Origin: FEB-10 sp963710645
GTDB lineage: Bacteria > Acidobacteriota > Thermoanaerobaculia > Thermoanaerobaculales > Sulfomarinibacteraceae
Length of the DNA: 64,000 bases
Assembly (NCBI GenBank): GCA_963710645.1
Contig: CAVQBD010000006.1
Span: forward strand, 62,001-126,000
Reading direction: 5' to 3'
The translations under genes were made by a program, and so were the position numbers. Shown here in pieces: positions 34,926-43,797 of this stretch; positions within the stretch are counted from its first letter, which is position 1; each line of letters starts with the position of its first letter. The notes under the pieces were generated by a model. That model saw nothing but the letters and a program-made list of their open reading frames with translations. It ran no database searches and was not told the DNA's origin.

Positions 34926-35843
34926 CTAATCTCTCGACAAACCTCCCAAGAATCGAGTTATGTCTTCAGGAATAGGACTTTCCACCGTCAACAATTCGCC
35001 CGTCTGGGGGTGGGGGAGTGTGAGCTTGGCAGCGTGCAGAAGTGGGCGGTGAACCTCCGGATCAAGACCTGCACCGTAGAGCCTGTCGCCCACCACGGGA
35101 TGGCCGAGGTGGGCCAGGTGGACACGGACCTGATGGGTGCGGCCTGTGACCAGTCGGCACTCCACCAGGGCGGTGCCCGACGAATGGCGGTCGAGAACCA
35201 CAACCTGTGTTTGCGCCATGGCGCCGTCGGAGGCGACGCGGAACCGCCACCGGTGGCTTCGGTCGCGCGCGATGGGTTGTTCTATCGAAAATTCATCAGA
35301 TGGTGGGTTGCCTTCCACGACGGCCAGATACCTGCGGTCCACCCCGCCGTCGGCCCAGGCCCGCGTCAAAGGGGGCAGGGATTGGGGGTTGCGCGCGAAG
35401 AGCACCGCACCGCTGGTGAGCCGATCGATGCGGTGGACGAGGCGCAAGAAGGGCCGGCGACCTTCACGCTGGGCGAGGCCGAGGAGCAGCAGCTGGTCCA
35501 GCGCCAGCTCGCCGGAGTCGTTCTCGGCGGGCTGAGACAACACGCCGGCTGGCTTGTCCACGACCACCAGCCAACGATCCTCGAAGAGGATCTCCGGCAG
35601 CGGGAGATCGGGACGAGCGGGTACACCGAGTTCGTGGCAGGGTTGCAGCACGTCCACCACGTCCCCAACCGACAGCGGTTTCGACTGAACCCGCACGGGC
35701 TCACCGTTGCGCCACACGCTGCCGGACCCCACGAGTCGACGCGCGGCGCGGCGAGACAGGCTGGTGGATCCGGCGAGGAAGATATCGAGACGCTCGGCAT
35801 CACGTTCGGGTGGTACCACGAGGCGGGTGGATCCCGGGTTCAC
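34926..35843 (-). CDS. RluA/RluD-family pseudouridine synthase
   Basis: About 305 residues from the GTG at 35843. The S4 RNA-binding domain comes first (ERLDIFLAGSTSLSRRAARR). The catalytic domain follows with motif II LVHRIDRLTSGAVLFAR, where the Asp is the nucleophile. It continues QTQVVVLDRHSSGTALVECR and GRTHQVRVHLAHLGHPVVGD, the diagnostic 'TGRTHQIRvH' block, and closes with LLHAAKLTLPHP. It would convert uridines in rRNA or tRNA; the target (RluC- or RluD-type) cannot be fixed. A TTG at 35891 would extend it into the upstream kinase gene, so GTG 35843, eight bases past that gene's stop, is preferred. Confidence 0.88.
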   Translation of the reverse strand: MNPGSTRLVVPPERDAERLDIFLAGSTSLSRRAARRLVGSGSVWRNGEPVRVQSKPLSVGDVVDVLQPCHELGVPARPDLPLPEILFEDRWLVVVDKPAGVLSQPAENDSGELALDQLLLLGLAQREGRRPFLRLVHRIDRLTSGAVLFARNPQSLPPLTRAWADGGVDRRYLAVVEGNPPSDEFSIEQPIARDRSHRWRFRVASDGAMAQTQVVVLDRHSSGTALVECRLVTGRTHQVRVHLAHLGHPVVGDRLYGAGLDPEVHRPLLHAAKLTLPHPQTGELLTVESPIPEDITRFLGGLSRD

Positions 35844-35851
35844 AGTGCCGG

Positions 35852-36559
35852 TCAGGATTCGACCGGTGTGGCGTGGACAGGGAGGATGCAATGGGCGACC
35901 GTTCCCTCATCGGGTGAACTGTCGATCTCGATGTGGCCACCCAGGACGTGTGTGTACTTCGCGGCCACGGAAAGGCCGAGTCCGGGCCGTCCTCCGTGCT
36001 GCGGGAAGAAGGGTTGGAAGACCCTCTCGAGAATCTCCTCCGCGATTCCCTCGCCCGCGTCCCGAACCGAGATTCGAACCGAGTCCAGGGTTGGCTGATC
36101 GATGCTGACCTCGATCTCGTGCGGCGGTTCGGTGTGCTCGACAGCGTTGTCCAACAGTCGCTCGGCGATGATCCGGATCGCGTCCGAATCGCTTGCCATT
36201 TCGGGGGCTGAGATGTCGGGACCGAACAGTACCTCCGCCGGTTCGCCCCGCGCTCCCTGGCGCGCGGCTTCGACGACCCCGGTCATGACGATGCCGAGAT
36301 CCATCGTCCGGATATTCAGCCTCGGAGGTCGGCCGAGCAACAGCATTTCCTGGAGGTTGCCTTCGAGTCGTTTCAGCTGTTTTTGGATCATGAGGGCCGA
36401 TCGCGCGATGGACTCGTCGTCGCCGGCCTTCAGGCTCAACGCCTCGGACTGCACCAGGGCGGCGAAGATCGGGTTGCGGAGGGCGTGCGCGATCTGGTTG
36501 ACCAGCCAATCCTGATCGTAGGCCGGATCGATGGACGAGGTGCTGGTGATCGTGGCCAC
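35852..36559 (-). CDS. Minimal histidine-kinase-like protein without sensor
   Basis: A 235-residue protein of only dimerisation and ATPase domains. The H-box is VNQIAHALRNPIFAALVQSE with a candidate His. The ATPase part has RLLDNAVEHTE (N-box), VRDAGEGIAEEIL (G1) and GRPGLGLSVAAK (G2). It has no sensor, HAMP or receiver. The GTG start at 36559 is four bases after the AAA ATPase stop, so the two are co-transcribed. A kinase that shares an operon with a Ycf46-type ATPase may take its input from that protein; this is inference. Confidence 0.85.
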   Translation of the reverse strand: MATITSTSSIDPAYDQDWLVNQIAHALRNPIFAALVQSEALSLKAGDDESIARSALMIQKQLKRLEGNLQEMLLLGRPPRLNIRTMDLGIVMTGVVEAARQGARGEPAEVLFGPDISAPEMASDSDAIRIIAERLLDNAVEHTEPPHEIEVSIDQPTLDSVRISVRDAGEGIAEEILERVFQPFFPQHGGRPGLGLSVAAKYTHVLGGHIEIDSSPDEGTVAHCILPVHATPVES

Positions 36560-36563
36560 GGCT

Positions 36564-38036
36564 CTACAACTCGGGGCGGACCACGCTGGTGGCCGGCAGA
36601 GCTCGATTGCGGGCCCATGACCGGATCGCCTTGAGCTGATCCTCCATGGTCCGTGACAGCGGGATGATCTTGCCGATGGCCGACAGCATGTCGTTCTGGC
36701 CGACGGTGGTGTTGTTGGCTATGGAGGTGATTCTGGCGGCCTTCACCCCTTGCTCGATCTCTGCACCGTTCCAGGTGCGGGTGGCAGAGGCGAGGAGAAT
36801 GAGATCGAAAGCTTTCGGATCGAGGCCGTTGCGTTGCATATGAATGCTCAAGATCTCCTTGCGTTCTTCGTCGTTCGGCAGGTCCACAAAAAAGACCTGG
36901 TCGAACCGTCCCTTGCGGATGACCTCGGCGGGCAGGAGGTTGATGCGGTTGGCGGTGGCTGCCACGAAGACCTCGGCGCGATGCTCCTGCATCCACGTCA
37001 GAAAGGTGGAGAAGATGCGGGTCAGAGAGCCGCTCTGCCCCTCGTGGTAGCCGGCGATTCCCATCTCGATCTCATCGATCCACAGAACCGCGGGCGCCAC
37101 CGACTCGATGGCGTCGAGCGCACGGTTGAAGACCCACTCCGCCGATCCCTGGACACCGGCGAAGACCATGTTCATGTCGAGTCGAAACAGAGGGAGCTGC
37201 CACTCGCGCGCGATCACCTTCACTGCCAAACTCTTGCCACAACCGGAGATTCCCATGAGAAGGACCCCTTTTGGAACCGGCAAGTCCTTTTTGCGCGCAT
37301 CGGGTGTGAAGAGCGAAGAACGCTCGTGGACCCACTCCTTGAGCTGGTCGAGACCACCGAGCTGTTCAAGACTCTCGTCGGGGGGCACGAATTCTAAGAT
37401 GCCCTCCTTGCGGGTGACCTGTTCCTTCTCATCGAGCACCAGCTTGAAGAACTCTTCGTCCACCCCGGAATGACGGTCCAGCAGCCGGCGAAGCAGATGT
37501 TCAACCTCGGTCAGGCTCATGCCTTTGAGCGCGCCAACCAATCGTTCCACATCGGCGTCCGACACGTCCTTGGACTGGACCATGGTGCGCACGGTGGCTT
37601 CCAACTCGGTCGAGTCCGGAAACATGGAGACCACGACATAAGTCAGCGGTTTGAGCGTTTCGGGCAGATTGGCGTCGTGTTTCAGAAGGAAGAGGAAGCG
37701 TCCGCTGTTGCGCACCTTCATGGCGGTGTCTCGCAGACGTCTGAGAATACGGCGGTCATCGAGGTACTCGCCCATGTCCTTGAGCAGGTAGATTCCGCGT
37801 GGGGCTTCGTCCGCAATCCAGCTCAGCGCCTCCATGGGGTCGGTCAGATCGATGGTGTCGTCACCGGTGAAGCCCTCCACGCAATTCCACACCGACACCG
37901 GGAGCGGCTCCGGTTTGGCGGCTGCTGCGAATCGCCCGAGCAGGCGCTCGAGGCGTTCCTCCTCGAGGCTCACCAACACCGTCAGCGGATAGGCAGAAGC
38001 AAGGGCGGTCCGAATCTGTTCGAGGGTGGTTTGCAT
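36564..38036 (-). CDS. Ycf46-like AAA ATPase
   Basis: A 490-residue protein. The N-terminal domain (about 1-230; PLTVLVSLEEERLERLLGRF) is typical of Ycf46-related ATPases. The AAA module follows: Walker A GVLLMGISGCGKSLAVKVIA, Walker B VLWIDEIEMGIAG, sensor/second-region AATANRINLLPAEVIRKGRF with the Arg finger, then a helical lid. Ycf46 proteins occur in chloroplasts and many bacteria; in cyanobacteria they are tied to photosynthesis and CO2 regulation, but their general biochemistry is unclear. It is the first gene of an apparent operon with a minimal histidine kinase and an RluA-type enzyme. Confidence 0.9.
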   Translation of the reverse strand: MQTTLEQIRTALASAYPLTVLVSLEEERLERLLGRFAAAAKPEPLPVSVWNCVEGFTGDDTIDLTDPMEALSWIADEAPRGIYLLKDMGEYLDDRRILRRLRDTAMKVRNSGRFLFLLKHDANLPETLKPLTYVVVSMFPDSTELEATVRTMVQSKDVSDADVERLVGALKGMSLTEVEHLLRRLLDRHSGVDEEFFKLVLDEKEQVTRKEGILEFVPPDESLEQLGGLDQLKEWVHERSSLFTPDARKKDLPVPKGVLLMGISGCGKSLAVKVIAREWQLPLFRLDMNMVFAGVQGSAEWVFNRALDAIESVAPAVLWIDEIEMGIAGYHEGQSGSLTRIFSTFLTWMQEHRAEVFVAATANRINLLPAEVIRKGRFDQVFFVDLPNDEERKEILSIHMQRNGLDPKAFDLILLASATRTWNGAEIEQGVKAARITSIANNTTVGQNDMLSAIGKIIPLSRTMEDQLKAIRSWARNRALPATSVVRPEL

Positions 38037-38071
38037 GGCGTCTCCATTGTATTACGGAGTGAATTTCGGCA

Positions 38072-38221
<150 letters not shown>

Positions 38222-38226
38222 ACCTT

Positions 38227-38904
38227 CTACGAGCTGCGTGATCCGCCCTGGCGGAAGGAGCGGCCAAGGCGCCGGGCGACGCGCACGGTTGCGGGCTGCC
38301 ATCTGGGCCAGAGCTTGGCCAGATAGATGGTCGAAACCACTGTAACCAGCGCCACGGCTACCCAGGTCCCGAGGACCTTGCCGGTGGCGGTGGTGGCTTC
38401 CAGGCGGGCGAGATCGCCGGCCAGCCACCAGCCCAGCCCGGACCAGGCCAGCAGGTGAACCGAGAGCGCGACCAAATCCCACGTGAGGAAGCGACGCCAG
38501 GAAATGCCCGCCACGCCACAGCCGGCGATCCAGGCGCCGCGGCCAAGGGGAAGAACCCGCGCCGGCACGAAACCGACCATCGCTGCGGGCGACTCATTGA
38601 GACGGGCGGTCACCGATTCAAGCTGGCTTGAGATGCGAGGGAACCGATCAAGTCTCGGCCGCAACCAGCGGCCGGCCAGATAGACGGCCTGATCTGTGAT
38701 CAGGTGGCTGAGTCCTGCCGCGGCCAACAGGACAACTGCCTCGGTCGGCGATCCGGCACGGGCGGCCAGGACGCCAACGGCCACCATGAACAACTCCTCT
38801 GGAATCACGTGACCCACTGCCCGGATCAGGGGCGGCAGACCAAGCGCCAACAGAAGGGCATGGGGCTCGAGCCAGGCGAGGATATGGGCGAGGTGGCTCT
38901 CCAC
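38227..38904 (-). CDS. DedA/VTT-domain membrane protein
   Basis: A 225-residue DedA-family protein starting at the GTG at 38904. The re-entrant/membrane-loop signature is visible as AVGHVIPEELFMVAVGVLAA (conserved Pro-Glu-Glu) and FVPARVLPLGRGAWIAGCGV (the R-x-[LI]-P-x-G-R element), with further membrane helices after residue 140. DedA proteins are proposed to be proton-coupled lipid or undecaprenyl-phosphate scramblases in the inner membrane. It stands alone between repeat-filled gaps. Confidence 0.85.
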   Translation of the reverse strand: MESHLAHILAWLEPHALLLALGLPPLIRAVGHVIPEELFMVAVGVLAARAGSPTEAVVLLAAAGLSHLITDQAVYLAGRWLRPRLDRFPRISSQLESVTARLNESPAAMVGFVPARVLPLGRGAWIAGCGVAGISWRRFLTWDLVALSVHLLAWSGLGWWLAGDLARLEATTATGKVLGTWVAVALVTVVSTIYLAKLWPRWQPATVRVARRLGRSFRQGGSRSS

Positions 38905-38954
38905 GACTTCAGAGTATACAGGAGGAACACATTCGTATGAAACAGGGCTGATCG

Positions 38955-39088
38955 TTACTCTGAATTCTCAATTCTCGATTCTCAATTTTGAATTGCCATT
39001 TCCTTGTTGTCGGGTTCACCGATTAGGTGGCGGAATTCAAAACTTAAAAATTTAATCTCAGAATTAAGAACTGAGAATTCAAAATTCA
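38955..39088. repeat. Heptad repeats
   Basis: AATTCTC/GATTCTC/AATTTTG units (38960-38994) and AAAACTT/AAAATTT/AGAATTA/GAACTGA/GAATTCA units (39035-39085) flank a short unique piece. No gene is present. Similar units recur at 43.7, 61.9 and 63.0 kb. Confidence 0.8.
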
Positions 39089-40042
39089 AAACTCATTTCC
39101 GATTGGGTGGTGGCAACGGACGCTGCGCCCCTCACCGATCTCTGCGAGAGCCGGGCTCTTGTTGCACTCTTCTGAGGCCCGGTCGCAGCTGACGGCATAA
39201 CGGCAAGCGCCCGTGGGCCAGCTGCCCAGGTTGAACAACCCTTGTCGAGGCGGGCGCCATGCCGGGTCGGGGACAGGGGTCGCTGCGACCATGGCCGCGG
39301 TGTAGGGATGGGCCGGTCGATCGAGGAGGGAGTCGGCCGGTCCCTGCTCCACAATCACGCCGTCGAGGAGAACGGCGATGCGGTCGCAGACCTGGCGGAC
39401 CACCCTCAAGTCGTGGGAAATAAAGACCATGGACAGAGAATGCCGATGTCGCAGTTCGTTCAAGAGCTTCAGGATCTCACCACGGATCGACACGTCGAGG
39501 AACGACACCGGTTCGTCGAGAATCAACAGCGCCGGGCCCGGAGCCATGGCCCGTGCGATGGCGATGCGCTGCCGTTCTCCACCCGAAAAAGCGCTCGGCA
39601 ACCGTCGGGCGGCGTCCTCCGGAAGACCGACGCGGGCCAGGAGCTCTCGAACCCGGGTGCGGCGTTCCGCGGTCGTGCCGATGCCAAAGGACACCAGCGG
39701 TTCTGACACGATGGTGCCCACCGACAACCGGGGGTCCAGTGACGCCAGGGGGTCTTGAAAGACCGCCTGGAACCGCCGCCGCAGCGGGCGCACTCGCCGC
39801 GGCGTCATGACCGAAATCGGCTGGCCGTCAAAATGGACGGACCCGGCGTCCGGCCGTTCGAGGGCCAGCAGGAGCCGCGCGAGCGTAGATTTGCCGGCAC
39901 CGGAGGATCCGACGACGCCCAGGACCTGACCAGCCTCGACCCGTAAATCCACGTTGCTCAGGGCACGTATGACATGACCGGATCCGCCGCGTGCCGGGTA
40001 ATCGCGGCAGAGACCGACAGCTTCGATGATCGCCTCAGACAT
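39086..40042 (-). CDS. OppF/DppF-like peptide ABC transporter ATPase
   Basis: 318 residues from the ATG at 40042, which overlaps the OppD-like stop by eight bases. Walker A is GVVGSSGAGKSTLARLLLAL, the signature FSGGERQRIAIARAMAP and Walker B LLILDEPVSFLDVS. The C-terminal oligopeptide-transporter zone (RPAHPYTAAMVAATPVPDPA) and a Cys-rich tail (GACRYAVSCDRASEECNK) are typical of OppF. No permease or solute-binding protein genes are next to it. Confidence 0.9.
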   Translation of the reverse strand: MSEAIIEAVGLCRDYPARGGSGHVIRALSNVDLRVEAGQVLGVVGSSGAGKSTLARLLLALERPDAGSVHFDGQPISVMTPRRVRPLRRRFQAVFQDPLASLDPRLSVGTIVSEPLVSFGIGTTAERRTRVRELLARVGLPEDAARRLPSAFSGGERQRIAIARAMAPGPALLILDEPVSFLDVSIRGEILKLLNELRHRHSLSMVFISHDLRVVRQVCDRIAVLLDGVIVEQGPADSLLDRPAHPYTAAMVAATPVPDPAWRPPRQGLFNLGSWPTGACRYAVSCDRASEECNKSPALAEIGEGRSVRCHHPIGNEF

Positions 40043-41030
40043 CGTTGGTTTCACCATGAGCCGGATCCGAGAGTTCGCGCACCGCCACCGGACAGCGGAC
40101 AAAGTGAAGACCGTCGACCGCGGTCAGTGCGGGCGGGTGAGCCAAACAACGGGCTTCGGCGATTGGGCATCGGCCGGCATAACAACATCCCCGCGAGGGA
40201 TCGGCCGAATCGCTGGTCGTCTGAGATTTCCTCCGGAGACCCAATCCCTCCTGGGCGTCGAGGAGGTGTTTGGTGTACGGGTGAAGCGGTCGTCCGAAGA
40301 GCTCCCCGGTTGGGGCATGCTCGATGATCTGACCGGCCAACATTACGATGACGCGATCAACCAACCCGGCGACCACTGCCAAGTCGTGGCTGATCAGCAG
40401 CAACGCCATGTGATCGTCTGCCAGTTTTCGGAGGAGGTCGAGAATCTGCCCCTGGGTCAGTACGTCGAGAGCGGTTGTGGGTTCGTCCGCTATCAGAAGT
40501 CGGGGATTGCCGGCCAGGGCCAGGGCGATCATCGCCCGTTGGAGTTGTCCCCCGGACAGCTGGTGGGGGTAAGCGGACCCGATATCGCCGGCGTCGCCGA
40601 GGGCCACCACGTCGAGCAGTCGTCGGGTCTCGGCGCGGGCCCCGTCGCGGTCCGACCGACTGTGTGCCACCACCGTCTCGGAAATCTGAAAGCCCACGGT
40701 GAGGACCGGATTGAGGGCGGCCGGCGCCTCCTGAAAGACGATGCCCAGGGTCCCGCCTCGGATGGCGCGCAGGCGGTTCTCGTCGGCTCCGACGAGATCG
40801 CAACCATCCACTGTGACGCACCCCGAACGAGTCCTGCCGTTGCCGGCGACCAAGCCCAGGGCGGCCAGGGCGACCACGCTCTTGCCGCTGCCCGACTCGC
40901 CAACCAGGGCCACCCGTTCCGAGGCCGCAACCTCGAGCGAGAGATCGTTGACGACACGCCGCCAGCCGCCGTCGGGCTTCGGGTAGTCCACCGTCAGATT
41001 CTGGATCGCGAGCAGGGGATCAACTCGCAT
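40035..41030 (-). CDS. OppD/DppD-like peptide ABC transporter ATPase
   Basis: 331 residues from the ATG at 41030 (GTG at 41036 possible). Walker A is ALVGESGSGKSVVALAALGL, the signature HQLSGGQLQRAMIALALAGN and Walker B LLIADEPTTALDVLTQGQIL. The Opp/Dpp C-terminal segment is PLHPYTKHLLDAQEGLG followed by a Cys cluster (GCCYAGRCPIAEARCL) that in relatives binds a metal cluster. It pairs with the OppF-like gene to form a heterodimeric ATPase for peptide or nickel import. Confidence 0.9.
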   Translation of the reverse strand: MRVDPLLAIQNLTVDYPKPDGGWRRVVNDLSLEVAASERVALVGESGSGKSVVALAALGLVAGNGRTRSGCVTVDGCDLVGADENRLRAIRGGTLGIVFQEAPAALNPVLTVGFQISETVVAHSRSDRDGARAETRRLLDVVALGDAGDIGSAYPHQLSGGQLQRAMIALALAGNPRLLIADEPTTALDVLTQGQILDLLRKLADDHMALLLISHDLAVVAGLVDRVIVMLAGQIIEHAPTGELFGRPLHPYTKHLLDAQEGLGLRRKSQTTSDSADPSRGCCYAGRCPIAEARCLAHPPALTAVDGLHFVRCPVAVRELSDPAHGETNDV

Positions 41031-41084
41031 CGTCACCGGCTTTCTGATGCGACCGGCTGGGCGCCATCCGGTGAGACGTGCGGA

Positions 41085-42221
41085 TTAACGGACATGACGC
41101 AAGTGCTCGAGCCGGGCCGTCTTGTCGGGATACACCGAGCCGAAGTGTGACAGGACGGGCGGTCTTCGCCAGCAATGAGCGACGACATCGCCGGCATCCA
41201 ATCGGCCGTTGCCATCATCGGAAACCAGCACGGTGTAGTGGCCGTCGTCCACCAGACAGTCACCTGCCAAAACGTCCTCTCCCCAAAGCATGGGTCGATT
41301 TCTCCGGACGGCATCGCCTGAGGAAAGGTCGACCTCACCAAGGGGTTGCATGCTGGCCTCGTTGAACACCGGGGCTCCAGTCACGGCGACTGCGGCGAAG
41401 CTGCGGGACGAAGTCAGCACGCGTCGGTCCACAAGCTCGCTAAAGGATCGGCCGAAGGCCATTTCCGCGATCTCGTCCTGGAGACTGCCGTCGTCGGGAT
41501 CCGTCTCCCACCCCGGGAGGTTGAAAAGCTCGCCCACCGCGGGGTGGAGGTTGTCAGGCAACGAGGCCGCCTTGTGAAGTGCCGGATAATCGGGATCGAG
41601 GAAGTTCTCTGCGCCGCGGGTCGACACGGTTTGGACCGCCAGGACGTTGCTGCTCTCAGGTTTGATGACGTCGATCTTCACGTAGAGTCGGAGGGTTCCG
41701 GCGTCAACCAGGAGGTTGTCGGGCTGCGGCCCCAAACCGTCGTCGTGATGTTTCTCGGGTGGTGATGCGGCGAGTAGGCCCTGACCCATCTCGGGCGCCA
41801 GGAACGGTCGGTACCGAAGTCGTTTGACCGCGTTCTCGGGCGCGACGAGCCCGCCGATGTTGGTGCTCTCCACCGTGAACCAGAAGGCCCTCACCGTGCG
41901 GTCTTTTTCGGGCCACTCCCCGGTCTGGCTGTGATCAACGATCTCCCCGTCGATGGAAAGCCGCTCCACGGGCGCCAGCCACTGCCGTCTCCCTCCTGGA
42001 TACTGAAGTTCGAGGGCCGCCGCCACCCGTGCTTCGTCGCCGGGCGCGACGCTCCGTGGGCCGGTGCGGAACACAGGGTCTGAATCATCTGCGGTCACGA
42101 TACGCACGCCCACCACCACGGGTCTCCGGGCATCTCGGACCTTCCAGTAGATCAAAGGGGTCGCGATCAGCCCGACCAGCACGACGATGATGACGGTGAT
42201 GAGCCTGTTTTCGGAACTCAT
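41085..42221 (-). CDS. Membrane-anchored protein of unknown function
   Basis: A 378-residue protein with a single N-terminal signal anchor (ITVIIVVLVGLIATPLIYW) and a large extracytoplasmic part starting near residue 30. The region VGVRIVTADDSDPVFRTGPR looks like a beta-sandwich start. Later parts contain WETDPDDGSLQDEIAEMAFG and DDGHYTVLVSDDGNGRLDAG. No catalytic motif or known family was recognised. Being just upstream of the OppD/F-like ATPases on the same strand (54 bases apart), it could be co-transcribed, but it does not look like a solute-binding protein. Confidence 0.7.
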   Translation of the reverse strand: MSSENRLITVIIVVLVGLIATPLIYWKVRDARRPVVVGVRIVTADDSDPVFRTGPRSVAPGDEARVAAALELQYPGGRRQWLAPVERLSIDGEIVDHSQTGEWPEKDRTVRAFWFTVESTNIGGLVAPENAVKRLRYRPFLAPEMGQGLLAASPPEKHHDDGLGPQPDNLLVDAGTLRLYVKIDVIKPESSNVLAVQTVSTRGAENFLDPDYPALHKAASLPDNLHPAVGELFNLPGWETDPDDGSLQDEIAEMAFGRSFSELVDRRVLTSSRSFAAVAVTGAPVFNEASMQPLGEVDLSSGDAVRRNRPMLWGEDVLAGDCLVDDGHYTVLVSDDGNGRLDAGDVVAHCWRRPPVLSHFGSVYPDKTARLEHLRHVR

Positions 42222-42247
42222 TGGATGATTGTAGCGTTCCGGTTGGA

Positions 42248-42474
42248 CTGAAAAGAGTGAAAAGTGAATAGTGAATAGTAAAAAGTGGTTTGGATCGGCG
42301 TGAGTGTCTCGCTGTCACGTCGGTCTCGGGACCGCCATCTATTCACTATTTGCTATTCAGTTCAACTCGGGACTCGTCCCCTCCCACCCATGCGTTGAAT
42401 CCATCCGAGCCCCGAGCCCCGAGTCCCGAATCCCGTCCGGGATCCCCATTCTATTCACTATTCACTTGCCGAAA
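42248..42474. repeat. Heptad repeats in a divergent gap
   Basis: GTGAATA/GTGAAAA units are at 42255-42286, the reverse-sense TTCACTA TTTGCTA TTCAGTT at 42343-42363, GAGCCCC/GAGTCCC/GAATCCC units at 42408-42436 and TTCACTA/TTCACTT at 42452-42467. Promoters for the two divergent genes are not evident. Confidence 0.8.
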
Positions 42475-42497
42475 ACAAAGCAGCGCTAGAATCAACC

Positions 42498-43700
42498 GTG
42501 TCGATGGATTCTCCACTCAATATCCTGATTGTCGCCACCAAGTCGCCGTGGCCGCCTATGGACGGCGGCCGGGTGGTGATTCTCGAGACCATCGATGCGT
42601 TGACCGCGGCCGGCCATCGGGTAACTCTGGTGACACCGTCAGAGCCGGGTGCCGACAACGACGAGATCCACAGGCGGCTTTCCGAACGGTGCCGAGCCGA
42701 GCTGGTCCCGGCCAAGCTCCGCAGTACGCGAAACCTACTCCTCACGTCGCTGCTCAAGAGACGTCCGGTGACCGTGGTCCGTCACGAACTCAAACCCGTG
42801 CGCCGGCGGGTGGCCGAGTTGGTTGCAGGGGGGAGCTTCGATGTGGTGCAGGCGGAGCAGGTACAGGCCATCTCGCAGGCAGAGCCCGCCACCCGGAAGG
42901 GAATTCCCCTGGTTTATCGAGCCCACAACGTGGAGAGCTCCCTGTGGACTTTTGCAGCGGGATTCGGCCGTCCACTGACGTCGGCCCTGCTGAGACGGGA
43001 GGCGAGGCGTCTGACCCTGTGGGAAAGGGATACGATCCGGCGGGCTGCCGCAACGGTAGTGCTCACCGACCTCGACCTTGATCCCATGAGACAGGCTGTG
43101 GGCGACGGGCCGCTGATCGAGAAGGTGCCGGTGCCCTATCCCAGCGAGTTGCCGTCCGGCGAAACACCGCTGGAGGGTCGTCCGGCGGTGGTCACGCTGG
43201 CGAGCCAAGCGTGGCTTCCGAGCCGACAGACGGCGCGCCAAATCGCCGAGACCTGGTGGCCGGTGGTTCGTCAACGCCTGCCCGAAGCGGTGCTTCACGT
43301 CTTTGGTGGTGGCGCCTGGGAGGAAGATTGGGACGGGGTGCGCATCCACCCTCCGCCGGAGGAGAGCATCCAGGTTTTTGCTGGCGGCGCGGTTGTGGCG
43401 ATTCCCACCCGTCACCCCACCGGCATTCCGGTCAAGGGACTGGAGGCCTGGGCGCGGGGATTGCCGTTGCTGGTCTCCTCGGAGTCGGCGCGTGCCCTGG
43501 AGGGCTCTGATGAAGTCGACCTTGCAGTGGCCGATGGTCCTGAGGCGTTTGCCGCGACATTGGCCAGACTCGCCGATGATGGCGAACTGTGTGGCCGCCT
43601 TGTGGACGGCGGCAGGAAACGGTTGCGCTCGCACCATGATCCTAAACTCATCGCAGAGCAGTTCACCGAACTTTATAGGCGGGTGAGGTCTCGGTCTTAA
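42498..43700 (+). CDS. GT4-family glycosyltransferase
   Basis: A 400-residue GT-B enzyme with NILIVATKSPWPPMDGGRVV at the N-terminus, LVYRAHNVESSLWTFAAG in the acceptor domain and a donor half including GGAVVAIPTRHPTGIPVKGL. The last element carries the 'G.p.K.lE' donor-site motif in place of E-x7-E, as in TDP-sugar or Wcf-like GT4 members that end with 'GI.vKvlEama'. The GTG at 42498 is followed by an ATG at 42504 that may be the real start. It begins the second glycan locus. Confidence 0.88.
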   Translation: MSMDSPLNILIVATKSPWPPMDGGRVVILETIDALTAAGHRVTLVTPSEPGADNDEIHRRLSERCRAELVPAKLRSTRNLLLTSLLKRRPVTVVRHELKPVRRRVAELVAGGSFDVVQAEQVQAISQAEPATRKGIPLVYRAHNVESSLWTFAAGFGRPLTSALLRREARRLTLWERDTIRRAAATVVLTDLDLDPMRQAVGDGPLIEKVPVPYPSELPSGETPLEGRPAVVTLASQAWLPSRQTARQIAETWWPVVRQRLPEAVLHVFGGGAWEEDWDGVRIHPPPEESIQVFAGGAVVAIPTRHPTGIPVKGLEAWARGLPLLVSSESARALEGSDEVDLAVADGPEAFAATLARLADDGELCGRLVDGGRKRLRSHHDPKLIAEQFTELYRRVRSRS

Positions 43701-43797
43701 ATTTTCAATTTTCAATTCTCAATTTTGAATTCCCCCCACGCACCCCCAAGTAGATCAACAATTGAGAATTCACAATTCAAAATTGAGAATTTAGAGT
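43694..43797. repeat. Heptad repeats between convergent genes
   Basis: TTTCAAT TTTCAAT TCTCAAT TTTGAAT units at 43701-43729 and GAGAATT/CACAATT/CAAAATT/GAGAATT units at 43763-43791 lie between two convergent glycosyltransferase genes and reach into the end of the next gene. Confidence 0.85.
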
